A stretch of 64,000 nt of DNA from assembly GCA_028023455.1 (NCBI GenBank), contig JAQFVV010006256.1, forward strand, positions 2,480,001 through 2,544,000, written 5' to 3'. The DNA comes from Epiperipatus broadwayi (Eukaryota > Onychophora > Udeonychophora > Euonychophora > Peripatidae). The notes under the pieces were generated by a model. That model was given only the letters and a program-made list of their open reading frames with translations. It was not told the DNA's origin and did no database searches. Shown piece after piece: positions 1 to 11,705 of the stretch (positions within the stretch are counted from its first letter, which is position 1; each line of letters starts with the position of its first letter). Made by a program: the position numbers and the translations under genes.

Positions 1-186
1 AAAAAAAAAAAAAAAAAAAAAAAAAATTTTTAAAATGAATATTTTTAAAAAAAGGGAAGGAAAGAAAAGAAGAAAAAGATTTAAAAAAAAAAAAGGTTGG
101 AAAAAAAGGGGGGGGTTTGGGGGGGGGTGGGGGGGGGTGGTTGGTTGGTTTTTGGTTGTTGTGTTTGGGGGGGGGGGGTGGTGTTT
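1..186. repeat. low-complexity A-rich then G-rich tract
   Basis: The window opens with 26 A residues and A-rich sequence. From about 108 to 180 it is almost pure G, broken by short T runs (GGTTGGTTGGTTTTTGG and runs of seven or more G). The G runs could form G-quadruplexes. Short reading frames here are translations of simple sequence (poly-Lys, poly-Gly) and are not genes. Confidence 0.9.
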
Positions 187-1087
187 GGGAATATATATAT
201 ATATATTTGTAATTTAAGTATTCCATTTCTTTTTTGTAACTCTTTAGCTATTAATACTATAAGATTGGATGCCTTTAAAGCAAACTATGAGCAAGCTTAT
301 TAAGTTTTCATTACTTAAAGATCAAAACTATCAATAAAGATCAATACTTAGCCACAGAAAACTGCCATGCTTAATATACAATACTAAAATCTAAGTCATG
401 TAAACAGTGAGCATACTGGCAATTTAAAAAAAGAATCTCACTCATTATATAGCCTTTTTAATAAAAAGAAACATTTTCTATTTACAGCCAATAGTCTATT
501 GTAAATGATATACATCTTAAGGACCTCAATGAGGTAGTATCTAAATTATCTTTGGCAAATTTTTAAAATTTATAATAGAAAACCACAAGGAAAATAAAGT
601 TATCTATTCTTGCAGGCATCTTGATTTTAAATCCACATTGATTTTGTTAATTAAATCCAGTTAATTTATCATGCCATATCAAAATATCTACAAATAGTGA
701 AATAGCAATACAAATTTGTTTAAGGATTTTATGTGGGTTCCGATTACAGCCAAAAAATAATACTATAAGTCTATCTTTCCATGTTCAAAAAATTGAATAA
801 GTTGCAAAAAGTTTTTCTTTATGCCATTTTATTTATAATGTTTTGGTAATTGTCCATATAGATTGTGTAATTATCATTTATCCAAACATCCCTATCCATA
901 AATTTGTAAAAAAACTTGTGTGCTATTGAATAAATGATAATATATATATATATATTGTACTGAAACGTCAGCATTTAACTTTTTTTAACTACACAGAATA
1001 TCCCGCAAATAGTAATAATAATATGACATTTTTTATCCGTGAAAATATTAGAATTAATATATATATATATATAGCAGGGAATATAGA
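187..1087. other. AT-rich DNA, no gene seen
   Basis: I find no coding signal here. Short (AT)n runs lie near 938-955 and 1058-1072, the second just before the inverted-repeat element that follows. Confidence 0.7.
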
Positions 1088-1374
1088 TGTAAATTAATTA
1101 GTAAATGGGATCAGTGTTATATATAGAAGTTAAATCTATAGCTTAGGTGTATTAATGTATAGCAACTAATCAGATGTGACTCTGCAGGCTAAACAAAAAC
1201 AGTATAAAACCTGTCCAAGTTACCACTAATTAAAAGGAGGCACTTGGACAGGTTTGCTACTGTTTTCATTCAGCCTACAGAACCACATCTGATTGGTTGC
1301 TGCACATCAATACACCTAGGCTGTGGATTTAACTTCTATATATAATGATGATCCCATTTACTAATTAGTTTACA
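1088..1374. mobile_element. foldback / MITE-like inverted repeat
   Basis: Two arms of about 130 bp are imperfect reverse complements around a short centre near 1216-1240. The left arm reads TGTAAATTAATTAGTAAATG and the reverse complement of the right arm reads TGTAAACTAATTAGTAAATG. Matching continues inwards through AGAAGTTAAATC, AGGTGTATT, AATCAGATGTG and ACCTGTCCAAGT. There is no coding capacity. This fits a non-autonomous foldback element. The ends abut AT-rich sequence, so no target duplication can be assigned. Confidence 0.8.
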
Positions 1375-1921
1375 CACGCACATGTATAACAACAACAATT
1401 TTAAAAGAAAAAAGTGTAAATTTTTAAATGATTTATTTAATTATATCATTTTTTTTCTAATGAAATCTATTTTTGAAAATTGCTAAACCTAATGCAGCTG
1501 ATTTTTTCAGTAAAAAATATCTGTTAAAAAAATAAAAATGTTTAATAGATAAAATAAAAACAATGTTCATAATAATTAAATTTATAAACTTTACAGATAT
1601 TTATTAAAATGTGTGTTGGTCTTTTTTTGTAAAAAAATAAAAAGTGTATTCAGCAGAACTCTATATACTTCTGTTATCTTCATTTTTATATGTATTACAT
1701 GTGCATCTTTTGTGTCCTATACTGGTGCTTTATAACTGTTATTTTTTCCTTCTGCTTTATTGTAACTCACTATCATTGCAATTAAGAATTAATAATAAAT
1801 CATATTTTCTTTGCTCTTTCTTTGGACTAAATAAAGATGTGACAATAGTGTTATCAAGAATCATGCTTTATCAGCTTTATTTGTTATCCTAGTTTATTGT
1901 AATTTATGTTCAATGTGATTT

Positions 1922-2030
1922 AGTACTACAGTAGAATGGCAGACTCTAGAATTCAAATTACATGAATAAGAGCTCAACTATGTCATTTATAGTGCTTTAA
2001 TTTCTTATGAATATCCAAGAAATTGTTTAT
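1922..2030 (+). mobile_element. degenerate SINE, tail family shared with 63.5 kb
   Basis: The segment contains ACTACAGTAGAATGGCAGAC, then AGTGCTTTAATTTCTTATGA and ATCCAAGAAATTG. It matches, in the same order, the body and 3' tail of the SINE family seen in better-preserved minus-strand copies at 32.7, 58.4 and 63.5-63.9 kb. The A and B promoter boxes are eroded. This is the only plus-strand member of that family that I found. Confidence 0.5.
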
Positions 2031-3084
2031 TATATTTATTGTTATCATTGTTTTGTTCCTGTTAATAGTACAGTATTTATTTTATTAAAAAATGAAAGAG
2101 AGAAATTTGCACTGAACTTTGCCAAGACTAGTGAAGTATTAAAAATAAAGATTTTTGAGGGAGAGACTTCATTACATTGGATTGCTTTATTTTATATGCA
2201 CAGCAATGTTATACTTAATGGATAATATTTCTGTACTGTAATGTTCCTAATCATTCTAATAAATGATTAATAAAAATTATTAGCAGTGTTCTGCATCTCA
2301 AATTAGAGTGCTTTGAATTGAGATATAATATTCACACAAAATTATTGGCTTTTTTTTTTTTTGCAAATACTGTTTTAATTTTTTTAAATATACATAAAAT
2401 ATTGAAGTCTAATTATAAAAGTGGTTTTACTCAAATTTTTTATTTGTAAAATTAAGATAAAGATTGTAATAAATATAAAAGATTTACAATCTGCACAGAT
2501 CTAATGACTATAATTAATATTATATCCTGATTTTTTTAAGTGGTCATACTAAAATTATAATTCTTTGAATTTTACAAATAATAAGCATAAAATATTTTGA
2601 ATTATATTTTTTATATATAACTTTTAAGGTTTTTTTCAGTATTATGGGTTTAAAACTGTTTTAAACAATAAAAAATATTTCTATAATGTAATATGATTGT
2701 TAGTATTTTTAATGTGTATGCTATTTCTAAAATAATAAACCTGATGCCAGCTATGAAAATTTAATGAACCTCTTTATAATTTTGTCCAGATGATAGAAGC
2801 TTCTGGACCATAGAAAACTAAATAAACAGCTTTCAATTTGTGCAAAAAAAAAATCAAGTATTCAATTTGTTAATAAAATGAAGAATAGTTAGTGGAGTTC
2901 AGATTGGACTAAGAATATTTACAGTACTAAATACCTTAAAAAAAAAGATTATCATTCTTTGATAAAGAAAAAAGAAAAAAAGAATCTTTTTGTTATTTAT
3001 TACTATTTAAAGAAATTTTTTTTTTGAAGGTGTATGATTTAAATAATCAGCCCTTTATATTACTTTCAGGTCTCTAATTTTAAT
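2031..3084. other. AT-rich DNA, no gene seen
   Basis: A T- and A-rich stretch without recognisable coding, RNA or repeat boundaries. Confidence 0.6.
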
Positions 3085-5470
3085 TCTGTTTCTCTGATTT
3101 TTTTTACCTCCACATGATTCCATCAAACTTTTTTATCTCATCTATCCACCTTACCCATGGTTTCTTTCTAGATATTTTACAAACATTTAAGTTCAGATCC
3201 AAACTTCAGCTTCTATTGCCATGCATTTGTCATACTTTACTGTAAAGTTTTCATATTGCCCTTTTATTGCATGTAAAGTCGAAGATCTATAAATAAATAC
3301 TGGTAAAATAAACTTATTAAAACAAATAACCCTATTTTGTTTAAATATTAAGTTATTTCTACCAAAAGCATTCAATCCAATTTTAATTCTATGAATAATT
3401 TTATTATGTTTTTATTGGATTTAATAGTGTGACCCAAATATTTATAGTTTTTAACTTTTCATTAATATTAATCTTTTTTTGATAGGCTTTTGAACATTAT
3501 TTTAATTATTATGATTATTATTATTATTTTGGATTAATTTAAAACACTATTTTTATGCTGGTTTCTGATAGTTTTTGCATCATTTTCTAACTTCTAAAGT
3601 GCTATTTGTAAAATCAACCACATCATTTGCATTATTTATATGATTGTCTTAAGTTAATTTCCATTTATTATTTTTAAGATTTCTATTTTAATTCACAAAA
3701 TACTTCTGCAAAACTGCTATAAAAACTTTTACAGCGATGAAATCACTCTGTATTACATTCTTTTCTGTGATAATTTTTTTGTTATCATTATTTAATCCAT
3801 TCATTAGCATTGCATTTTGATAAATATTCTTCAGAACTTGATAGTATACTGAATCTATATACCATTTATCAAGTTTATGACAACTCATCCTCATTAATTT
3901 TTTATATAATATCTTGCATATGATCTATTGTGAACCACTTTTAATTCTAGCTTTGTTAAGATTGGTTTATACAATAACTAAATAAAGATCTTGTATAGAA
4001 CTGATAAAAAATAGTAGTTCTGTAATTTTCAATATCTTTTTTTAAAATTTTAAATAGGAAATAGGACAATTGCATTCTTCCAATAATCTCTTATATCTTT
4101 ATAACTTGGACATTTGATATTTATCTATCAGCAATTTCTTGTTTTCTTCATCTGATTCTTTTATAATATTTATAATAATTTCATCATTTTTTATAGCTTT
4201 CCATTTATCATAGATTTAATTGTGTGTCTCACATCTTGATTTAAAATATTTCAAATTAAAAAACAAATTGTGATTTTGGGGAATAATCTTGTTTTTTTAT
4301 ATATATTTTAAAAAATTCTTTCATAATGCTGCCTTTTTTAAAAATAAGAGTGCCATCTTTTTTTCTCACTGCTAAAACAACCTTCATTTCAGTACCTATA
4401 TGTTGCTTTATACTTTTTGAAACTTTAATTAACTGCTATATCTTTTCTTAGTGCTTGAGATTTATCCTTATATCATTATTAGTTTTTTCTCATATCATTT
4501 TATATTATTCTAGGTTTTTCAGTTGTTGTTGTTGTTGTTTTTTTTGTCTTAGGTAAAAATTTACTGGTGAATATCTGGATAGCAATTCTTAGTTTAGAAT
4601 CAATTATATTTTTATTAACTTTATTCACATGTGCATCAATTTCAGAATCTGTTAATATTTTAAAATAATTTACAGATTCTAATTTAAATTCATTGCTAAA
4701 GGTTAAAAATATCAACTGTGTCTTTTAATAGGTTTTGTTGACTTAGATTTGCATTGACATGTTTTTTTCATTTCACTAACTAATAACTTCCTGTGTTGAA
4801 TTTATTATGCATATCACTATATTGAAATATATATTTTTGTTATTCAAAATAAAATTCAATTCTGTTATGAATGCTTCCATGATTATAGGTTTGACATTTT
4901 TTTTTAAAAAAAAATTATAATATACAATTGGTTTTTTTATTTTTTATTTTCTCATCTTCATGCTTTTTTATTTATTTCTATCTCCATAATAATATTTACC
5001 AACACTGTCATCATTCAATAATTTTACAATTCTAGTCTTAAAATATTCCAAATAATTTTAAAATGTAGATTTGGACTATAAAGTATTTAGCATATTTATG
5101 ACAGTATATTTATATAAAAAGATCATCTATTTCTTCATCATAATAAAAACTTGTGGAATAAACCTGTTATCTGTTTTGAATCTTCCATTAAATTTGCATA
5201 ATTAATTTTGCTATTCTGTCTAATTTTTCATCAATTTTAACAATGTTTTCCCTTCACCTTTTATGTATAATGAATAGTCCTCTACTTATGTTTCAGTATT
5301 TATGCCACTATAATAAAATGTATTCATTTTTCAAATCAATAGTCGATTCACTTTTTTTTAAAGCTTCACATAGTATGATAATATCTTATTTAATATTAGA
5401 TAATTCCTTTTCCAATTCGATTCAAAGTGATTTAAAATTGTCAAATAATAGCTTAAATTTGTAATCAGAT
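3085..5470 (-). pseudogene. decayed RTE/BovB-type LINE (endonuclease-RT polyprotein)
   Basis: Read on the minus strand, this is a heavily mutated non-LTR retrotransposon ORF in the order expected of RTE-like elements. The endonuclease part begins near 5,450 (I-E-L-E-K-E-L-S-N-I-K, then S-E-S-T-I-D-L-K). It continues with IDEKLDRIAKL, QVYSTSFYYDEEIDD and a GYGERN-like YYGDRN near 4,990. FKLESVNYFKIL follows near 4,690, then RKKDGTLI near 4,360 (the family's 'DKDGxLLTD' linker). The reverse transcriptase part has YYQVLKNIYQNA near 3,850 and VKNYKYLGHTI near 3,440. It ends with AFGRNNLIFK...ILPVFIYRSSTLH (3,370-3,280, compare 'AFGKL...VLPVLTYGAETW') and KPWVRWIDEIKKFDGIMWR near 3,160-3,105. That last motif matches the RTE C-terminal 'RW.DDIKK.AG..W' pattern. 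Frames shift repeatedly and stops are frequent, so it is not functional. Assignment to the RTE superfamily is from motif order. The exact clade is not determined. Confidence 0.82.
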
Positions 5471-5650
5471 GATTCTTAATACTTTCTGTATTCAATTTTC
5501 TGCCTGCTATATTGACTGATAGCTTTCGGCATGCAGGATATAATAGCTATAATTTACATTTGGTCTATTATGATCGTATATACTCACACACATGCATCCA
5601 TTCACCCTACTTTTAAATAATGCTATCTATGAAGTATCTTAAAAAGAGGA

Positions 5651-5665
5651 ATATGATATATTCTT
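5651..5665. repeat. target-site duplication of SINE, left copy
   Basis: ATATGATATATTCTT is repeated without mismatch at 5776-5790, flanking the tRNA-derived insertion between them. Confidence 0.9.
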
Positions 5666-5775
5666 TTTTTTTTCATATGTCATAGCATCGGTCGGGACGC
5701 GAACTCACACCCGTCTGCAACCAACTACCTCCTTGCAAGGCAGGTGCGATGACCTCTCGGCTAACAACGCTTGAC
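5666..5775 (-). mobile_element. young tRNA-derived SINE or tRNA retropseudogene
   Basis: On the minus strand the element starts with an almost complete tRNA-like fold. AGCGTTG pairs with CGATGCT as an acceptor stem with wobbles. TTAGCCGAGAGGTC fits the Pol III A box. CCTGCCTTGCAAGGAGG gives an anticodon arm whose loop CTTGCAA would place TGC as anticodon. GAGTTCGCGTCCC fits the B box. The spacing leaves a long variable arm. A T run at 5664-5674 on the plus strand is the poly(A) tail. Perfect 15-bp target duplications (5651-5665 and 5776-5790) show insertion by LINE-type retrotransposition. The high GC against an AT-rich flank and the intact duplication suggest a recent event. Confidence 0.9.
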
Positions 5776-5790
5776 ATATGATATATTCTT
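5776..5790. repeat. target-site duplication of SINE, right copy
   Basis: Identical to 5651-5665. Confidence 0.9.
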
Positions 5791-7155
5791 GGTCTTAAAC
5801 TCAGAAGTAAAATCCAGTAAACTCACTATATAGTAATAACAGCTGCGGGCATATGGAATGGATATTACGAATTTGCACTACTTGATTCTTTTCAATCAAT
5901 TGTGAACTTTATTTTTTACCGTCAGCAGCGAATAAATTTTACTTATACTATGATTACGAACAGTATATGAAAAGCTATTTTTGCCTCAATCAAAGTTACT
6001 GTTGTTTTTTTTATTTGATATTTATTTTTGATCATTACTTATTTTTTACTTTGCTAATCTAGATTATATGTTTTATAGAAAAAAATATTCGATTAAACAA
6101 TTAATATAAAGAAAGACTAAAAAAATAATTTGGAAAGCTTATCTCGTATTATTCTTACCTTTGTTATTTTCTTATCGATAAAATCATTAAATCTTGAACT
6201 GTTCTTTTAAATTAATAAAGTTAGTTTCATCTAAAAAAGCTAAACAGTTTTCTTTAACTATATGTTTTTAATCATGGATTTTAAAACACATTTGTTTCTT
6301 TTTAGTTTTATTTTTTCTCTAAAGTTAAGTCATTATATTATTCTTTCATGATTGAAAAGAGTGAACTTTTTAATCCCGCTCACAGATTCTTTGATTGAAA
6401 AAAATGAAAGGCTTATTGTCTTTGTATATAAGATTAATTGCCTTGTTTTGAACTCAAAGATAATAAAGAAAAGACAAAGAGTTAAAAAAAGAAGTAAATA
6501 AAAATAAGTGTTGCTTTACAAAAGTATATACATTATTTATTTCAAAATTTAAAATAATTTAGTTCAATTTTTGGTGAACATATGAAATAGCAAAGACAGA
6601 TAGTATGTTAAGCTCAAAAAGTATTATTACTTCTTTACCAAACAAAGGTGAAGATATGCTTATTTGGGAGGGTGTGTGTGTTATAGTTACTGAATTGACA
6701 CTCATCTGATTGAAGTACATTATTCTAAAATTTATTTTGCAGTCCGACTAAGAATTAGAGAATATCACTTTTAAAAAATCTTTTAACATTCTTTTTTTTT
6801 TTTTTAAATAAACTTCGCAATTTCACTATGGATTTGAATTTCAGTTTTTAAGTATGGAGGAGTAATCTGCTGATTACTGCAGCAGAAATCCTTTCATATC
6901 TATATTAGTTATATTTGTTTTAATAAGCAATGCATTTCTTTTATACTTAGAGAGGGAGCATCCATACATTATATAAAGCCACCTACAGTATTTTGTCTCT
7001 TCAAAGTCTTTACAGTTATTTGAAAACTAATTTTCATATTTATAACTTTATGTACAATAAATAAAATGTCCGTTAATTAAACAAAATTGTAATGCACATA
7101 TTTATAATTTTTATTAGTCATCCATTAGATTAGAGATTATCCATTTAATGAATAA
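5791..7155. other. AT-rich DNA, no gene seen
   Basis: I see no coding signal. An imperfect palindrome lies near 6870-6895 (CTGCTGATTACTGCAGCAG). Confidence 0.6.
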
Positions 7156-7158
7156 ATA

Positions 7159-7262
7159 CACCACTCTCACACAGGGTATGGATTTGTTTTTATCCACTTT
7201 ACATCCCTCTACTAGGTGTAAAAGTGGATAGAAACCAGTCCCTACCTTGCATGAAAATGGTG
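7159..7262. mobile_element. small inverted repeat (MITE-like)
   Basis: The arms read CACCACTCTCACACAGGGTA and, as the reverse complement of the right side, CACCATTTTCATGCAAGGTA. Both continue through TTTTTATCCACTTTACA / TTTCTATCCACTTTTACA to a centre near 7210. The whole unit of about 104 bp folds into one hairpin. There is no coding capacity and no clear target duplication. Confidence 0.65.
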
Positions 7263-7265
7263 TAA

Positions 7266-8369
7266 TGAAAATTACACAACAGAAATATTATGTGCATATT
7301 GGCTGCAATAATTAGCATTTTTTCAATACACTTTTCAACATTGCAGTAATTTTAATTTAGATTTTAATCTTATTTTTACTTATTTTCTCATATACTATAT
7401 TTCATAAACATTTCAAACTTTTTTTTTTAAAGCGTCAATTCATTAACTTCATAATAATTGATAACATAAAAATAATTCGCATCAAATGAGAGATAACAAG
7501 AAATCGAAAAAACAAACTGTAAAACAAATATAAAACTGAATCAAAGTAAGAAATTGCTATTAAAATTTTTGATAGTTATATGTACAAAAAAAAAAAGCAA
7601 TTTTATTTGAAATTAAAAGAACAACTCATTGATGAATAGGGGTGTTACATCATTAAATTAAAATGATATATATATATATAAATCGATGATATTGAAATAA
7701 TCCATTTTCAAAATAAAACAAATATAGGAATTATTTGATGATTTTTCTCAGTTCTCGAATAGTCTATTAAATATGACTAGACATACTAATTATGATGTAT
7801 TAAAAGAAATTTATATAATATTCTTTTAACATATGATAGACCGCGTAACGTGTTTATATTACGACATGGATATTAGAAATGAAATGACTATTTTCCCCTC
7901 AAGTTTTTATTTTTTAAAAAATTGTTTAATATATTAAAATAAAAATAACATTACATTTATTTATTTTGTAATTTCATGATTATAAACACTTTTTCACTTT
8001 GAAATAAAATTTGTCATAATGAAGAAAAGATAAAACAGTTTCTTTAATCGCAGTCTAAAAGCGTATTTAAAAGTAAATGACAAGACAATACTCACAGATC
8101 TTGTGAGATTTTATAATCCCCCCCCCCCTTTATTTAAAAATGGCTAAAACCGCATTCTTTTAATTGATAAACACATTAATTTTAAGTTTAATTGTATGTG
8201 GAAGAATCATAGGGTCACAGTGTAGCCAACTAATTTCTGGTTGAGAATAAAACGGTATTCTAAAAGGAATACATTATACTTGCATTCAAATATAAAAGGG
8301 ATACAGTAACTTTTTTTTCTGCATATTGGTCAATAATTAAAATAATATCTAATTATTTATACATACTAA
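7266..8369. other. AT-rich DNA, no gene seen
   Basis: A short (AT)n run lies near 7667-7680 and a run of ten C residues at 8119-8128. Nothing else was recognised. Confidence 0.6.
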
Positions 8370-8455
8370 TGTGAAGCAATGGATCTGAAGTCCAATCCAT
8401 GCTTCACATCTTCCTATAAACTTAATTAGTATTGTAGACCTGAATTAAGTTTATA
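8370..8455. repeat. two adjacent hairpins
   Basis: The first stem pairs TGTGAAGCAATGGAT (8370-8384) with ATCCATGCTTCACA (8395-8408), with one bulged base. The second pairs TATAAACTTAATT (8415-8427) perfectly with AATTAAGTTTATA (8443-8455) over a 15-nt loop. Only six bases separate them. They could be remnants of a foldback element or structured non-coding RNA. No promoter or other context favours either. Confidence 0.7.
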
Positions 8456-8965
8456 GTCCAATATCAGCAGGGTTGTGCATTAGAGTTAAAAATAATTATG
8501 CTTATTAAATGTGTATTACATTTAAATATTTTGTTTTAAATAAATTTCATTCTATTAAGAAAAATTGCTTAACCCATTAGTCAAACATATATATACATCT
8601 AGCGTATATATATGAGTTAATGCAAAATTCTGCTGAAATAAAATGCTTATTCTACTATAAAAAAATAATAATATATTGTTGTTAAAATTTTGTTAAAATA
8701 TTTAGTATGATTTGATTTTGAGATCAGCCCACCAACATTTCTAAAAGAATGTATATTTTAATTAGTTAAGCCCATTCAAGTCAAATTAAAGATGGCCTTC
8801 TCTTTCTTTCTTTTTAGTTAATAGAATTCAAACTTTAAAGAAAGAAATTTAGAGTAAAAAAGTAAAAGTTATTTTTAGAAAATGTTGCTTTGAAACAAAG
8901 GAGCATGGGGAGGCTTATCAAGATCTCAGATCATACAAACAATAGAAGGTAGCTGACAGAGAGGG

Positions 8966-8973
8966 TATAAATA
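8966..8973 (+). promoter_or_regulatory. TATA-box-like motif
   Basis: TATAAATA lies in a locally GC-richer context (GAGGGTATAAATAGAGGTGAG), unlike the surrounding AT DNA. If it is used, transcription would start near 8995-9000, at the edge of the minisatellite that follows. It belongs with the repeat, hairpin and CpG-rich segment to about 9600. It could serve a solo LTR or a host first exon. Confidence 0.5.
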
Positions 8974-8996
8974 GAGGTGAGAACAAAAGACGAAAT

Positions 8997-9187
8997 TATT
9001 CAGATTTTTCCTTTGGAAGGATTCATTATTTCAGATTTTTCTTTTTGAAGGATTCAGATTATTCAGATTTTTTCCTTTGGAAGGATTCAGTATTCAGATT
9101 TTCCCTTTGAAGGATTCAGATTATTCAGATTTTCCTTTCGAAGGATTCCGTTGATTCAGATTTTGCTTTTGAAGGATTCATTCAGAG
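8997..9187 (+). repeat. minisatellite, unit about 30-40 bp
   Basis: At least five imperfect tandem units share ATTCAGATTTTTCCTTTGGA followed by AGGATTC. Units differ by small indels and substitutions (TTTGGAAGG, TTTTGAAGG, TTTCGAAGG). The array sits directly after the predicted start of transcription from the TATA motif. Confidence 0.85.
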
Positions 9188-9372
9188 TTTTCTTGCTGGT
9201 TATTCCAAGTTTTCTTGAGAGTGCATTCATATTTCTTTTTGGAGAACTCTCTCCGATTTGCTTCACATTTAGCTTGTGCTCAAAAAAGTTATACAGCTGT
9301 CGTTTTCAAATAATGGAGAAGTTTGAACATGCTCCAGTTAAAAGCCATAGTATTTTGAAGGAAATGAATATG

Positions 9373-9410
9373 CTCGGCTAGGCAAATAAATAGCTTTGCC
9401 TATCGCCGAG
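9373..9410 (+). promoter_or_regulatory. hairpin carrying AATAAA
   Basis: CTCGGCTAGGCAAA (9373-9386) pairs with TTTGCCTATCGCCGAG (9395-9410), leaving a two-base bulge in a 14-bp stem. The poly(A) signal AATAAA (9385-9390) lies at the stem-loop junction. A poly(A) signal held in a hairpin, about 420 bp after a TATA box, resembles the R region of LTR retroelements. I found no matching second LTR, primer-binding site or target duplication. Confidence 0.55.
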
Positions 9411-9600
9411 GTCCCTGAATACCATCCAAAATGCCATAGTATCCACTCAATAGTCATCTGAACTCTGTGCCGTGTCTGGAGAACTTTTCGTGAAACCATA
9501 CTACATTTTTTCATTGTCCGGACAAATACCTGTCGACGGTCGGATCAAGCCACGAACGCCGTAGGGAACATGACCAAGGAAAAAGGACGGTAACGTATCT
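9411..9600 (+). other. CpG-containing segment, possible LTR U5 or first exon
   Basis: This segment has many CpG dinucleotides (GTCCGGAC, GTCGACGGTCGG, CACGAACGCCGTAG), which are scarce elsewhere. GGACGGTAACGT at about 9586-9597 could be a splice donor. The only short ORF in front (starting at 9313, 22 codons to the TAG at 9379) gives no recognisable protein. Confidence 0.4.
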
Positions 9601-11580
9601 CCTCTATTGAACTATTTCTTATGCTACCTTTTGTTCATATATTTTTTTAATTGCTTCATTGAATTATATGTATTTGTTATGTAACCATTTTTATTAGACG
9701 AGTCTTAATTATATATATATATATATTGTGTGATCATCTATCTATATTTAACCTTTTTCCCTTCGCTATTCTTCCTTACTAACCTGTGTAAATATTTAGT
9801 ATTCCATTGCGGTTGAGTTAATAGTTAATTTTTGTTCATTTAAAATCTTTTTCCAGTTTTATTCATGTTTGTTAATTAAATACGAGTCAGTTTCTTTTGT
9901 GTGCCAACTTGATCTCTTTGATAACGCCTCTTTTGTCCGCCATTAGCTTTACGTATATCTGATTTAACTATATACATTTTAAATAATTTTTAAACCCTGT
10001 TTGTAGCGCAAAGCAATTAGAAATGCTTGCGAAAGATTCTTTTTTTGATCGTACGTTATCGAGAAGATCGAGTTGACAATTTTTAATAAAATTGGGAAGA
10101 AAAGAGTTAGACCGCAAACCTATTAATCTGTTTTTATTGTCTAATTAGTTTGTTTCATTAATTTAGGGGAATAGCAGAGGCCATTAAATCATTATTCCTA
10201 TTTTAAAGTCATTAATTAAAGATCTGTTATTTAACTAACAAGCTTGACTTTTGCTAAATTTGTTATAAATGCTTTATTTTACTTTTCAATGATCCAGGCA
10301 CGCATAACGCAAAACACATTTCTTAGTACTTTTACACACATTTAACTATTTAGCTCCTTAGGATTTCCTGTCCATGTCTCTACCGCTGTTGCTAAGCTTT
10401 GTGGCCGGTTGTAAAATAATTTATGTGTGGCTCAGATGGTGTTGTTGGTTCGTAAATTAGCCTCACGAATAGGCGAAATAGGGCAGAGGTTATAGTATTC
10501 TTGATTTAATATCTCGCGTATGGGTGGCTTCAAGGTACTTTCACTTAGGATTCGAACTAGGTTAAACCAGCATACATAATCTGACTGTCACAAATGGTGT
10601 ACTCAAAAACTTGTAATTACATACATTAATACACATGTATGTTGGTGGTACCCAATGGCACATGCTCATCACTTCTTTACTATATATTTGAAATATAAAT
10701 GTATGTAAGAACCTTTAAGTGGCTCTGTAAAAAGCCTATCTTGCATTTCATTGATAGTTCAATTAATAAGAGACATACATATTGTTTAGGCATGCTTTTT
10801 ATAAATAAGTGTATAACATTAAAAAAAATCTTATTACAAGTTGATTAATATTTTAATAATAATATGTTTACCAGTGTCAGAAATTAAATAAACATATTAA
10901 TAAAAAACAAAGTAATATCTGATTGAACAAATATGACAAATAAAAATTTATGAGAAAAAGGACCTAGATGAAAGGAAAAAAAAATGAAAAAAGACTAGGC
11001 AAAAATAAATAAAAAGTAAATTGCTAGAATAATCATTTGGAAAATTTGAAAAAGAATAATTAAAATTATTAAAAAAATAATATTTTTAAATGACATTGTA
11101 GTGTGATAATTAGTTCATGTGCTCACTATTCCCATAATCTAGAATATGAATTCAACTGGATCAACTTTGGAAATTTTCTTCAAGTCACAAGCAGGTATAT
11201 GATTTTTCCCCCAAAGTAGCCATTTAAGCTAATATTCCAATATTACTCATATTATTAACTGAAAAAATAGCTTCATATTACTTTGAATTGACTACGTGAA
11301 TATCTATGCTGATTGTAAAAACAAAAAATATGATTATCATATGATCCGGCCTTACCATTTATGGGAAAATAGTGAACGTTGAGACTACTAAATGCTATTA
11401 GCTTTACTCTCATTATGAATACTTACAGACATGTTTAATTCTTTATGAACATAATTCCTATGTTAACAAATATACATTTAACCTTTTTCCTGTTTCTTCT
11501 AAGATAATATTAATCAGTTTATAAATTTGTTAAACATTTTAAAATTTAATCAACATGCATTTTTAATATTCGCACAATCA
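9601..11580. other. mostly AT-rich DNA, possible SINE fragment near 10.5 kb
   Basis: No gene was recognised. Near 10,547-10,562 AGGATTCGAACTAGGTT is the reverse complement of a Pol III B box. TGGCTCAGATGG near 10,431 resembles an A box on the other strand. These could be remains of one or two tRNA-derived SINEs, but neither gives a full head. The sequence 9,890-10,120 has moderately raised CpG content. Confidence 0.4.
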
Positions 11581-11581
11581 T

Positions 11582-11705
11582 CACAATTATGGTTCTCTTC
11601 TTTTTTGTAATTGTAAATATATAAAATAAAACATAAAACAAAACACAATTATGGTTCTCTTCTTTTTTGCAATTGTAAATATATAAAATAAAACATAAAA
11701 CAAAA
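11582..11705. repeat. 62-bp tandem duplication
   Basis: CACAATTATGGTTCTCTTCT and the following bases to AACATAAAACAAAA occur twice in tandem (11582-11643 and 11644-11705), almost identical (TGTAATT versus TGCAATT). The open frame on the minus strand here is a by-product of the repeat. Confidence 0.9.

Noticed and set aside
35-303. Short Lys/Gly-rich frames at the window start
   Set aside because: Low-complexity A and G tracts.
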